DNA from: Priapulus caudatus
Taxonomy: Eukaryota > Priapulida > Priapulimorpha > Priapulimorphida > Priapulidae
Reading direction: 5' to 3'
NCBI RefSeq assembly: GCF_000485595.1
Contig: NW_014577351.1
Location: 115,102-179,101, forward strand
DNA length: 64,000 bases
Both the position numbers and the translations under genes were made by a program. Shown piece by piece: positions 48,190 through 60,900 of this stretch (its first letter is position 1; each line of letters starts with the position of its first letter). The notes under the pieces are model-generated. The model was not told the DNA's origin. It made no database searches and saw only the letters and a list, made by a program, of their open reading frames with translations.

Positions 48190-48600
48190 TTTTTAGCTCA
48201 TCTGACACAGTCAGATGGAGCTTGTACAAGGACATGAGCGTCCGTCCGTCCGTCGGTCTGTCCGTCAACAGTTGGGCACAAATCTAAACGGCTTGACGTA
48301 CGTTTTCGAAATTCGGGATGTAGGGGGGGGGAATAATCCGAAAACATATTGGGATCTCGAATCTGGGGATCAAGAGTCAAAGGTTAGGATGTTTAAAGGA
48401 AGGGGGAAGATCCGTCTTTAACTTAAGGTATAGCGGGGATATGAGGAATTGTGGTACAAATCGAAACGGCTTGATCGACCTATGCTCTTGATAATCGATG
48501 ATATATAGCGTCATGGTGGGAAAAGCCATCACTGTGCCAAAATTGGAGGTCACAGGTCATAATCATACGTCAGAAATATTTTCAAATGCCAATAAACAGA
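48190..48600 (+). mobile_element. Hairpin-led (GTCC)n dispersed element, copy 1
   Basis: Begins TTTTTAGCTCATCTGAC, forms a hairpin (CATCTGACacagTCAGATG), then has a GTCCGTCC run (48240-48264), CAACAGTTGG and an AAACGGCTTGA motif that recurs about 170 bases later. A relative lies in opposite orientation at about 61840-62143. The left end is clear; the right end is a guess. Non-coding, presumably non-autonomous. Confidence 0.6.
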
Positions 48601-48894
48601 ATTCATATACTTCTATTAGTATTACTTAAATTGAATAAAATAACATTGGCTCGAATTGATCCGAAATGTAGGATGAAATGTTTGTTAAGACAATTCTTGA
48701 CTAGATAATAGCAAATTAAATGAGAAACCGAATTGAAAGGTTATTACGCATATAACCTACTATATAGTAGCTGTAACACGTCCATGTATTGGGAGTTTTA
48801 TCACCGTTGCATGATTAAACGTAATCTATAATTTACGTTAGCGATATGTAATCATATCTGTTATAAAAGCTAGTTACCTCCTAATATCCGCCCA

Positions 48895-49490
48895 TTCACC
48901 CACCCATCCATCCATCCATCCATCCATGCCATTCCATACACATGACCATGCCAGCCATGCCATCCATCATCCATCCATGCCATCCATCCATCCATCCACA
49001 CCATCCTCCATTCCATCCATAGCCATCCACCATCCATCCATCGCATTCCAATCATCCATCCAATCATGAGACCATCCATCGCATCCCATGCCATCCATCC
49101 ATCCATCTCCATTCCATCCATGTCGCTCCATTCATCCTGCATCCATCCATCCATTCATGCCATACCATCGCATGCCATGCCATCCATGACTATTCCATCG
49201 TCCATCGGATCCAATGTCGATCATCCATCCATCCATTGCCATGCATCATCCATGCCATCCATCCATACATCATCCATCCATCCATCATACCTACCCCATC
49301 CATCCGATCCCACCATCAATGCCATTCCATCACCATACCTCATCCCCCCCCATCCCAAATTCATCCATCCATCATCCATATCCATCCATCCATCCATCCA
49401 TCCTATCCATCCATCCATCCATCCATCCATCCATCCATCCATCCATCGATCCATCCAGCCATCGATCCATCCAGCCATTCTTTCATTGCA
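48895..49490. repeat. (CCAT)n array with interruptions
   Basis: About 600 bases of CCAT tetramers, regular at the right end (49380-49470) and interrupted on the left. Long His/Pro/Ser/Ile frames on one strand and Trp/Met/Asp/Gly frames on the other are repeat artefacts. Confidence 0.95.
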
Positions 49491-50166
49491 TCTCACGAGA
49501 TGGCTTCGTGATTCTTTTACTCCATCACTATATGTTATAACTAGTCAATAACAAAATCATACAGTTAACACTTACCCCGTTCGAATTGTCAATCTAAAAA
49601 ATAGTTACACCACAACGGCACGCACGGTGCGATTGCAAAATGGGTTCTAACAGTGATCGCTCATGGAATGGCTCTGGTGAGGTGCCGCGCATTCGCGCAC
49701 AATACCCTATTTGTAGAATGTGATTGCGGGGCACAACGGATCAGCATATCCACGCTCTGTGATGTCACTTAGCAACACCGCGACCGACACTCTGTTATAC
49801 GATGTTTCTCGTCCCCGTCCCCCACATTTTTCGACAATTACCTACTATAATTATTCAACCTGAACGCAGAAAATGCACAGCAACGCGCCAACCATTGATT
49901 TCAGCCGTGGAGGCGGCAGTTGCGTTAATTGACCGGTGACCCAGGAAATGTTTATGTACACTATTAAACTGTTAGAAAGTCGTTTGCCATTGTTAATAAG
50001 AACGCCATATAGTTTCATTCACGCGCGTCACGTCCAAATAATGAGTATGGAAACAGGTTAAACATTACCGGGTAAATAACAAGGAGTCATTAGTAATCAG
50101 TTGGCATTCGACAGTCCGGCAGAGTTCAAACAGTAAACAGTCTCGTAAACATAGGAGAATGCCGTG
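49491..50166. other. Sequence upstream of the 50.2-kb signal-peptide exon
   Basis: Unique sequence with no gene recognised. It would contain the promoter of the exon at 50167 but shows no TATA box at a suitable distance. Confidence 0.45.
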
Positions 50167-50750
50167 ATGCGGACTAGAAATCAAATGTATCTATCGCTAC
50201 TCATACAAATGACAATTGTACCTATAATAGTTTTTGCAGAGAGCGTTGTAAGTATATTTGCTTCATTATACTATGTAACTGAATAAATAACCGTGACGCA
50301 AATACATGTAAAGAGCATTAATTTCTAATCCATGAAAAGACAGAACGCAAACAGAACTTTATATTCAACGGCGTGTTCTACAATTACTTTATGAAAGTTA
50401 CAACGACACGCTACACTGACTGCATGTAGAATGAACTTTGTTATCGTTGAAGCTATAGTTACTTATCAGTGAAGCGCATAATATGGTATTACTGTCACGC
50501 AAATTGGTTTAGAATAGAAGCCGGAAAATTCGAGATATTCAGTCGATTGAACTTTACTGTATTCATAATCTTTGTGTTTTACACACATTTCTGTGAGCGT
50601 TGCTTTTGTGTACACACACACGCGCGCGCGCGCACACACCCACACACACTCACGCACGCAAGCACTCACGCACGCACACACGCACGCACGCGCGCACACA
50701 CACACACACATGCACACACACACGCGCGCGCACACACACAAACACACACA

Positions 50751-50818
<68 letters not shown>

Positions 50819-51077
50819 AGAAGAGAGAGAGAAAGCAAGGGAGCTAGCTAGATAGATAGATTAGATAGATAGATAGATAGATAAGATAGATTCAGATAGA
50901 CAGACATACGTGCAGACAGACAGAGCAGACAAAGAGCGAACATAACGACGAACGGACGACGGACAGCAGCAGAGCAGACGACAGACAGACAGGAGATCCG
51001 AAAACAGACAGTTACAGACAAGACAGACAGACAGACAGGACGATAAGATAGATAGGATACATAGGAACATGAATAGG

Positions 51078-51120
<43 letters not shown>

Positions 51121-51722
51121 ATAGATAGATAAGATAGATAAGAATAGATAGATAGGATAGATAGAACGCAGAATAGATAGATTAGCGATAGATAGATAGA
51201 TAGATTGATGATAATAACGGGTCGGACATGGATAGACCAAAATACCAGTAGATAAATAGATCGAAGATAGATAGATAAGATAGATAGATATGATATGATA
51301 AGATAATAGGATAGATAGAAGATAAGATAGATAGATAGATAGGATAAGATAGATAGATATATATATTGTGTGTGTGTGTACGTGTATACTATATATACAT
51401 TTAGAATAATAGTATATATAAAATATATATTAAATAATTTATAATATGCATGTGATGGATGGATGGAATGAATGGATGGATGGATGTTGATGGATGATAG
51501 ATGGATGGATGGATGGATGGATGGATGGATAATGGATAGATGGCCGATGGATGATGGAGTAATGGATGGAATAGAGATAGATGGATAGATAAATAGAATG
51601 GATAATAGATAGAAAGAAAGAACTTCAGAAGAATAGATAGCTAGATAGATAGAATAGATAAATAGATAGATTAGATAGATAGACTAGAATAGATAGATAG
51701 ATAATAGATGCGATAGAAGGAG

Positions 51723-51757
<35 letters not shown>

Positions 51758-52071
51758 TAGATAAGATAGATAGATAGATAGATAGACAGACAGATAGGAT
51801 AGTATAGATAGACTGATAGATCATAGATAGATAGATAGTAGATAGATAGATAGATAGATAGATTTAGATAGATAGATAGATAGATAGATACGATAGAATA
51901 GAATAAGATAGATCGATAGATAACATACTAGATAGATAGATAGATAGATATCATACATAGGATAGATAGATAGATAGATAGGATAGATAGATAGTATAGA
52001 TAGATAGATAGATAGATAGATTGATAATAGATAGATAGATAGATGGTAGATAGAACAGACGATTAGAAGAT

Positions 52072-52106
<35 letters not shown>

Positions 52107-52279
52107 CATAGATACATAGATAGATAGATTTAGATAGATAGATAGATAAATAGGATAGATAGATAGATAGATAGATAGATGAGATAGATAGATAGCTTAG
52201 ATAGATAGATAGATAGAATAGATAACCGATAGATAGATAATAGATAGATTAGATAGAATAGATAGATAAATAGATAGGA

Positions 52280-52319
<40 letters not shown>

Positions 52320-52438
52320 CGTATATTATTCTTCACTCTTATACTCTCACTCTTTCCTAATTGCTTTATTGTGATTATCATTCTCAGAAAGAGGACTTCT
52401 ATGGATTCATGGCTGTTGACCTGTTTATTTGTTTTTAA
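50167..52438 (+). CDS. Candidate small secreted peptide gene (partial or two-exon model)
   Basis: The first exon, 50167-50247, encodes 27 residues: a basic start (MRTRNQ) and a hydrophobic core ending PIIVFA, cut by prediction before ESV, directly followed by a strong GTAAGT donor in phase 0. The best downstream match is 52388-52438, after a pyrimidine-rich stretch and TTCTCAG. It stays in frame for KEDFYGFMAVDLFICF and then TAA, giving a 43-residue precursor with a mature peptide of about 19. The intron would contain the CA, AG and GATA arrays. The first exon is fairly convincing as a signal-peptide exon. The second exon is uncertain, and the true gene may have other, unseen exons. Confidence 0.35.
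50616..50835. repeat. (CA/CG)n followed by (AG)n array
   Basis: Alternating CA and CG blocks to about 50767, then about 65 bases of AG. Reading frames across it are artefacts. Confidence 0.9.
50848..52320. repeat. 1.5-kb (GATA)n tract with a (GGAT)n insert
   Basis: GATA tetramers with many interruptions (50848-51360), a (TA)n/GT bridge (51360-51450), a GGAT/GATG block (51452-51570), then GATA again to 52320. Long Tyr/Ile/Leu/Ser frames on the minus strand are artefacts of TATC. Confidence 0.95.
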
Positions 52439-54385
52439 ACTTTCAATGACTTCTAAAAACTACAAAATACTGCCTCGTGAGGTAAGAGTATAAAGAATCT
52501 AGTATATAAAGTCAGCTCTCGTCTGGATATTGTACGATAGCCTAGGACTACGAAGCAGATAACAATATACAGGGTTTAGAGGCTTCTAATAATTTCCACG
52601 AAATAACATCAAAAGCTTGTGCACTGATTCTTTGCCGATTATTTTATCACAGCACAGTATGAGCGCGCGTGCGCATGTGTATGTGCGCGTGCGTTTGCGC
52701 GCGTGTATGTGCGTGCGTTTGGGTGCGTATGCGCGCGCGTGTTTGCGCTCGCACGTGTTTCTATGTGTAGCGTACATCAAAAAATCACGGAATATAATAT
52801 GGATCAGCAGCACAACCCCAAACCTTAGCAACACTCATGCACGCACGTAAGACACATCATACATTCATTATTATCAGGCACAAACAGTGTGTGAATTTAC
52901 TCATTCGTACGCGTGCCGGGGTTGAAATTGAATTATGGCGAGTTCAAGACATGTATACAATATAACGTATGTATATTATGCAATAAACGTAAATATACAC
53001 GTTTGCTTAGTTACTCGGATTCGTTCTTCGTTCAAAAGAAACTGAGCTAGCTAGTGACGCACAGGAAACACTCGCCTACTCGCTGTAAACATTGAGCAGG
53101 CGTGCGAGTACCGCTATAACCGCGTGATTCTCGTTATAATTTATCGTCATTCATCTCTGCATGTGAGGCCATCCAGCACAGATTCCCGAGTTTCTCCCAC
53201 ACTAATGTATCGCGCATTATCTGAATGCTAAATCGCATAACGGACGCCGCAGAGTCAGCCGCACCAGCAACCCCTTGTCGAGCGGATTAGCTCGTATTTG
53301 CACGGGATGCAATTTTCGTTGGCCAGCGAGAATAAAGCATGGCTGGATGTGTCCCTGACGGCTGAGAATCCCAGACTTTGCCGCATTATTGCTCTCATTA
53401 CCACCCCACCGGCGGTGCGCAAACCTCCCGTTGGCAGGTCGTAAACATGACCATCAAACGGCAAATTGAATTTCAGATTGATATTCGGACTCTCCACGCG
53501 ATTATAGGTGCGGGCTCGACTCACCACCGCTGATGGCGGGGAGTGGGCGAGTTATGCAACGCTATGCAGTTGGCTCGACTCGGCGCGCGTGAGTTAAGTC
53601 GACAAAATTTTGTCAGCATGAATAGACTAGGCTCATTTCATATGCATGACTACGTCAGCATAAGTAAATTAGGATTACTTAGTTAAAATTGCATTGATTA
53701 GTATGAATTTGTAAACATGACTATGCCAGCAGGCGTAGGTTATGTTGACTTTTCGTGTCTGACTAGTTTTAAAGTTATTAAGAATAGTTTACTATGACGT
53801 TCAAGGCTGAATACAAGAATTTAGGTAAAGGTTCGTTTATTTATCTTTTTTTTTAACATTACAGATATAACTTACCTTAAAACAAAGTTATATAACTAAA
53901 TTTTACAAAAAATACAGCTTTAATCAGCGCGCAGACATGTTGTTTTATAAAGGTAAAGGCACAGTGTTTAAAGTTAAAATGCGTAGTTAGGGTAAGAGCA
54001 CAACATACCCAGGGAGGTTCATTTTCATTTTCTTAACAGAAGTTCAACCACTGGGATCAAGGGCGTTAACATTACAAATACACGTGGGGTGTCTAATGGG
54101 GATGCCGCACCGATAAATAGGCACCCGTGGTGGAAATCCTGCTTTTTAGCTAGGGTCGTAGCTAGCGGGTGGGCAAGAGGCCCTTAGACCAATGTAGACA
54201 TTAATACATTGCTAATGACGAACTAGCCACGGTCAAATATAGTAGGCCCTAAGTATTTTGACCCAGATGGCACCACCACAGAGGTTTTGCTATGTGTAGG
54301 TATGATACAAGTTTGCGGGTTAGTACAAGTATATCTGTTGATTTACAGTTGTATATATATATATATATATCAGTATGATATACAG
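52439..54385. other. Intergenic, GT array and one unassigned open frame
   Basis: A GT/GC array lies at 52665-52760. The minus frame 53255-53527 (90 codons, GTG not ATG at its start) has protein-like composition and a GC content unlike its surroundings, so it may be a fragment of an exon or transposon. I do not recognise it. The rest is AT-rich. Confidence 0.4.
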
Positions 54386-55210
54386 AGCCTACACGACGAC
54401 GCTTAACTCGAGTTAAGGCCCCGTGTAGACGCTTAACTCGAGTTAGCGAATAGATAACTCCACGATAGGCGGCAACACTAGTACGATGTACGTACACACG
54501 CACGCCAGCGCGTGTACTTGCACACGCACGCACACACTCACATGCACGCACGTGTACGTGCACACGCACGCACGCACGCACGCACGCACGCACGTCTACG
54601 TGCACATGCATGCACGCACGTGTACCTGCACACACACGCACGCACGCACGCACGCACACATGCACACACGTGTACCTGCACACGCATGCACGCACGCACG
54701 AACGTGTACCTGCACACGCGCGCACACACGCACGCACGCACGCACGCACGCGTACGTGCACACGCACGCACGCACAAATGTGTACCGGCACACGCGCGCA
54801 CGCGCGCACGTGTACGTGCACACGCACGCACGCACGCATATGTACGTGCACACGCACGCACACACTCATGCACGCACGTGTACGTGCACACGCACGCACG
54901 CACGCATGCACGCACGTGTACGTGCACACGCACGCACGCACGTCTACGTGCACATGCACACGCGCGCACACACGCACGCACGTGTACGTGCACACACACG
55001 CAGGCACGTGTACGTGCACACACACGGACGCACGCATGCACGCACTCACGCATGCACGCACGCACACACGCACGCACGTTTACATACGCACGCATGCATA
55101 ATAAATCGGTAATAATCGCTATCGGGTGTTGTCATGTAGACGCTACATAATCGCTAACTCGAGTTAACGCTTAACTCGAGTTAGCTTAACGTCGTCGTGT
55201 AGACGAGGCT
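54386..55210. mobile_element. TIR element carrying a CA/CG minisatellite
   Basis: The left end reads AGCCTACACGACGACG followed by two copies of the palindrome TTAACTCGAGTTA. The right end is the inverse, with the same palindrome twice, then CGTCGTCGTGTAGACGAGGCT. The ~615 bp between (54481-55095) is a CGCACG/TGTACGTGCACA minisatellite, alternating purine-pyrimidine. No coding capacity, so it would be non-autonomous. A clear target-site duplication was not seen. Confidence 0.6.
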
Positions 55211-55225
55211 TATGTGTATGTTTAA

Positions 55226-55288
55226 CGCGCGCGTACGTGCGCGCGTGTGCGTGCGTATGTGCATGCATGCGTCGGCGCGCGCGCGCGA
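55226..55288. repeat. (GC/GT)n array
   Basis: Short alternating CG and TG array just outside the right end of the TIR element. Confidence 0.8.
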
Positions 55289-56200
55289 GTAGAATTACTA
55301 TGCACCCGTAATTACTATGCACCCGTATGCCGCGTAGAATTACTATGCGTCCGTGGGTGTAGATTTTATTGTGTAGACATGTGTGTGTAGGTTATAAGGT
55401 ATTTATAAGTCTGTGGGCGTAGACTCTACAGGCGTCCGACGGTGTTGGTCTCTGACCTCGACACTACTCCATATGGCGGCAATGATATTGAATTTTTTTT
55501 ACCCGCATCATTTTAGCGTCTGAGGGTTGCATATATATATATATTGTGACTATGTTGCTCGTTGTGCTAATAGAAGACGGCGCCAGTTTTCCCTGACCCG
55601 ATTACATCTTTGGTCTTTGGAGTTCTCGGCTCGAGGGGTGCCATCCGTACTTACCCGCGACCTTTGCGGTTGAACTGGAAACTGGCTCTACTGCGGCTAG
55701 TAGGTCGAGGCGGTTGCACCCCTTGCCGGGCCTTGGGCCAAGACTGCCGCTGTCCGTGAGGACGCACGGCGATGAATGGGGGATGTTACAATATTATGCA
55801 TTTAATTGCGAGAAAACCGCTTTTGAGTTTTCCCTCTAAGTACAGAATAACAACATCTAAGCACAATTCCGACTGCAGTGGTAGAGCGACAGCCCCCTCC
55901 CTATATACCACAAGGGCATCAGTCGCATCACCATTAACCGTGGTAACAGCCATTTACTCGTAACCATATTAGGATGACTGCTAGCTTTAGTAGAGAGTGC
56001 TTGCGAGTGCAGTATATTTTCATGCTCTATCGCTAGTGAGCATGGGATAGAGCCTATAGTGACATGCTTCATCTAGCTGCTCTTACCACGTCGTTAACAA
56101 TTTGCTTTACTAATAAAAGCCATAGAAAACCGCAGATATATGTGTCTTGTTACTCATAACTCAGCTGACGCTCTCACTCCTACATTTTCGTTCTGGTTGA

Positions 56201-56201
<1 letters not shown>
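55289..56201. other. Intergenic with a GC-rich repeat-like segment
   Basis: A doubled AATTACTATGCACCCGTA lies near 55290-55330. The segment 55570-55770 is much more GC-rich than its surroundings and looks like an inserted repeat (possible LINE or SINE fragment), but no frame or RNA family is recognisable. Confidence 0.35.

Positions 56202-56264
<63 letters not shown>
56202..56264. repeat. (AT)n microsatellite
   Basis: About 63 bases of pure AT running directly into the foldback at 56257-56325. Confidence 0.95.
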
Positions 56265-56266
<2 letters not shown>

Positions 56267-56325
56267 AGAGTACATAATAGATATTACATAGTACATAATA
56301 TCTCTATTATGTACTCTTGATATAT
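56257..56325. repeat. Foldback, ~27-bp arms
   Basis: ATATATCAAGAGTACATAATAG and its inverse, with a two-base difference near the centre and a loop of about 11 bases (ACATAGTACAT). The arms share ATC..GAGT..ATAATAGAGAT with the foldback at 48098-48146. Confidence 0.85.
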
Positions 56326-57641
56326 CCTATATACCACACCAAAGACCACGGGTATTGCCAAATTAACAGTTCTTTTGCCAAGCTATTTACATAGATACGT
56401 GTGGTGCAAATAAATATTGCTTACTATGGATTTTGGCTGCTGTCAAGGTTGCTCATGTCATTGAAGTACAACACCATAAACACACTACATGCTCGATATG
56501 ACTGCATACACGCATAGAGGCCCAGCCACCGGAAACAGCCAAGTGGGGCTATCTCACACTCCTATGAATTACAACGAATTTTAGATGCTTCACTAATTTT
56601 AAATATTGATTTAATTTTGAAATTAAACTTAAAACAGTTATTAGAAAATGAGGGGATGGCTCTTCACGCAGGCCATAACAATGTACAAACATTCAAGAAA
56701 TATTACATTGTTTAAGTATAAGCACAGATCGGCTAAGAAAACTTTAGGCTCAAAAAACCATAAAACATGTAAAAGGAAGTTTAAATAAAACTAGAAAAAA
56801 ACATGGCTAGATATAGCACAATAGTTTACCCAGATATATACCCCCTTAGGAAATATAGCTGTGCTGGTATTGACTGAACACATTAGAACACATTATATAT
56901 TGTGAAATAGTGTTGGCTTATCCATGCGATGCTTGGAAGTCCAATGTGCAATGTACTTTAATCAAGCTCTTTTATATTCAGGTTATACTCTTGTGTCTAT
57001 TATTCTTCCCGCGTCAACACAGTTACAGAGGCATTACAAAAACATAAAATAACAACTATATATTGTTTAACATCCATTTGTTTTCATGCCAATTTTATTA
57101 CCAAACATATGCAATGAATATCAAGCAGTGTGTACTGTTAGCATCCGATATACATGACATGATTACTCATCTTGTTACAGTTTTTAAATAAAAAGAAAGT
57201 TCACTATTGTCAACAATTTAAAATTGTTCACAATTTTATTGCAATTCACATTGGTTTTGCTACCAATGATAGTACAAGATGTACACGATCTAAAAACAAT
57301 ACTTCAAAGAATAAAACTGCTTCCAACATATTTGTAATAACGAAAGTCTTACCTATAAGTAACTTACATCTCAACACAAATTAATCGTTAGCGTCCAGTG
57401 CTTTGATCATACGCTGACACAACACTGTCCAATCTGTGACCGGCCTATAGTCAACGATAGCTCCATGTGGGTGGTGTTAATTTTGTAAAGGTATTCGTTT
57501 TTAAACTGATCAAAAACTCACCATACGAAACAGCAGCAGAACTATAATATAAATATACTAGCTATAATTAACATAAGCTAGGTAAGGACGGTATGTAATG
57601 GATTTGTGTCGCGTATAGAGTTTAGAAGTTCCTAACCTGTT
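56326..57641. other. AT-rich region downstream of CRLS1
   Basis: Low-GC sequence with several TTTATT motifs (minus-strand AATAAA) that could serve as alternative poly(A) sites for CRLS1. The plus frame 57172-57384 is not supported. Confidence 0.5.
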
Positions 57642-57647
57642 TTTATT
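57642..57647 (-). terminator. Candidate poly(A) signal of CRLS1
   Basis: AATAAA on the minus strand, 276 bases after the CRLS1 stop codon. A further one lies at 57235-57240. Confidence 0.5.
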
Positions 57648-57922
57648 CTAATTATGGACTACATTATGGACTTACACTATATGGACTACATTTGGCACTT
57701 TGACTGGACTGGATTGACAGCTGGTGACACAAAGATGGCATATATATAATCAATCACTATTACTACCAGCTGCACCTACCGATCACTAAAACTGCTACCA
57801 CTAAATTTGTATCACTTGCCAGAGAGTCACTGACGATCACTTTACTCGCATGTGATGATAACAAGTAATAATTGCATGCAAGCACGGTTGAATATACATT
57901 CAGTAACGTTCTCCGATGTCAA

Positions 57923-60900
57923 TCACTTGTTCTGGCGTTGCTGCTGGCTTAGAATTCTGAATGTGTCTTTCTGAACCATGTAGCTAAGGCCAGAGAGAAC
58001 AGTAGTTGCTGCAGTGCAATACCTATAACATATTACAAAATGTATGTAACGTTTTATAATTTAAATAATGAATTTGAACTTTAATAACAAAATCCCATAA
58101 TAGTGTCATAAGATTTCGTTATACAATATTAAATAATGTAATTTCAAGATCAATACAAAGTATTTACTGCTGTGACTGTTTCGACTTCAGATCTATCGTC
58201 TTTGTCAAGCTGCACTGAAAATGTGCTTGAAATTTGTCACCAAGTGACAGGAGGTGATATCTATTAGGAAAACAATCAGCTGTTGGTAAGGGAAGGTCTC
58301 AGATCTGGCGAATGGATCCAAGGCTTCAGGAAATCGTTAGATACACGATTTTATTTATATGAGACCTCGGCTCTGATTATGGTTATTTGGCATTTGTAAA
58401 TTCTATATAATGCTCGGGCATGGACACCGTTTACCACTGAGAACTCCATATTCTATATATTATATAGAATATACCATATATTCTTCATATTCTGATATTT
58501 CTCTTTCATATTCAGTGAAGCAGGCTTCAAAATAGTGTCCGATCTCTTCTATGTGTACCTTGGTCTGTACACGCTGTGATGTATACACTATGTATACAAG
58601 GGAATTAGTCATTACAACCCCACCACGACAGCCAAACAAGTCAGTGATCACAGATCACATAGTCAATCACAACCTTATCCCTGACTGGTCTGCTGCAGAT
58701 ATTAAAAAAAGTTATTCTCAACAGACAGATTAGAGTCCACTCAAATTTGAAAAGCACAGTTAAACATGAACAGAAATGAGAATATAAATTATCACACGTA
58801 TTTAACTATCTCCTCGAGACTAGAACCCGCCCACCAGAGCCCCCAGTTTCCGGATAGATTGTATCACCTAAGCCAACTGGTGGCAAGTTCAAGTAAATGA
58901 TCAGTAGAGCTTGACAAAGTGGAACAGCTGTTGAAACGGTTACTTCAGTATTTTTTTGGAATTATCCAGAAATTAAACTATTTCGTACATTAATACTAAG
59001 GTAACAAAACCTTTATTAATGGTTGCCTTTTGATAATGTTATAAATCAACAACTGAAGAGATGACTATGAGAATCTGTTGATAGTTATCAGGGAAAATTT
59101 ATTTTTCGGGGGCTACTTTTCAAGCTCGCGTGCATGAAAATAGCACTCTGAAATTTGGTTTGCATTGAACTCTATGCAAATTTTAGGTGGGCTCTTTTTG
59201 GCATTTCCGGCGCTCTTTTTGGCATTTCGGGGGCTAAATCGCCCCGAGCCCCCGTGTATTTTTTTCACTAATAGTTATAACAGAAACTGCGCATTAACAG
59301 TATGTTACTCACCACAGTGCCTGTAGGTAGGGATGATCAATATATCCCAGCACAGGTGCAGTCAGTGTGAACACAACAAGTGATAGCTGTACTGTGGTGT
59401 TAACCTGTGAAAATGTTATATGGTAATTTCAGCTTGATTTCATGGAAAACATTTGATAGACAATCGTGAGATGACACAACGTGCCTATGTGCACAACCTC
59501 ACTAGCTGATAAACTGCAAAAAGAAAAACAATATTAAATAACATTAGCTCTATGCTCGATTATTTTCTGTGATTAATGTACTTATTTATTCTCTCGAACT
59601 CACTGCCATGAGTACAGGCAATAAACTACTGGCCTTACTTCATGTGTGAGTGCATGCGTGCAATATAAAAGAATAAAGTAGATGGTAGTCTAAAATTCCT
59701 GCTGTGACATCAGTATAGAGGTTTAGAATATAAAGCAAGATTGAATTAACTGATGTATAGTTATTCCAATGAACTAAATTTTCGATCATTCCTTCTTGAT
59801 AACACTTTACGTACCGTAAAATGAATACATGTATTGCAATAATTCATTCTATTAGGTGCCACATACACATATGTTACATTAAATAATCCAGAGAGACATG
59901 ATACAAGATTGCGTGGCACAGCTTTGCTGTTGATCCTGAGCGCTGCGCGCAGATGAGACGCGCAGTTCCGCGCCATATGTGCACGCGACCGCGGGGATGT
60001 TCAAGTATGAAGCACTGTCCGCAGTAGAGACGTGCGCCAAATTCGAGGCCCGGCGCACGTCTCCACAGTGGTCAGCGGATAGTCTGTAGTTTTAGAAGAT
60101 AACAATGAAGACTTTGTTCTAAATAAGAACTATCGGCGGCTAAATATGAGCAATATACAGCCCTTTGAATAGTCAGTCAAATGGCTTGTTGGGGGTCCAT
60201 TATGCAAAGCTTCCAATTGAAATGGCCCATGAAATTGTCAGATGGAATAGTGTTTTTCGGAACCCCAAAGAAAATATCTCCCTCTTACATGCACCCCCTC
60301 CCTGATCAATCACACATTCAGGCGTAAACAATAACAGAGATGAAATGGTGTTGAGTTTGTGGCTCTTGACGCCCGTGCATTGACGTACAAGACTGTTGAA
60401 AGCACAGGCACTTGCAACGTCTCAATAAAAATAAATATTCACACGATTTTTCACAATGATCGACTGCCTGTGTGCAAAATAGGTGAACGTATGTGAAATA
60501 TATACGGTTAGTACTTACTGTCACATATCCGTGACTAACTGACACCACTAAATTGGTAAAATGTTCCATGCACCTTAAGAAATTCTGAGAAATTCTGAGG
60601 TTATTATCGCAAAACTACCGAACACTGCCCATCCTGACGTCACAAAGCTATACGTAAACAAACACGCGCCTTACAGTAACGTTGTGAGTGTTGCGAGGTG
60701 CCTGCCTCCGATATTCATTTCGAGGCCCATTAAGCCAAGCATAACGCGCAGGCATGACGTCACACAGACAGCTACGTTCATTGGCTAAAACAATCGAGTA
60801 GCGCGGGTAGGGATTTTCGAATTATTTAATTTTAAGAAAAACTTCAGTGTTCAATGAATGATGCACTCGTTCACTTCCGGAAGTGAGTAAAAATGCCGAA

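Noticed and set aside
48870-49551. Long His/Pro/Ser and Trp/Met/Asp/Gly frames
   Set aside because: Translation of the CCAT tetramer array, with no start context or codon bias.
54249-55150. Frames above 200 residues on both strands
   Set aside because: They translate the CACG/TGTACG minisatellite inside the TIR element.
55646-55665. ATCCGTACTTACCCGCGACC resembling a U1 snRNA 5' end
   Set aside because: The ACTTACC match is short and the downstream sequence does not follow U1.
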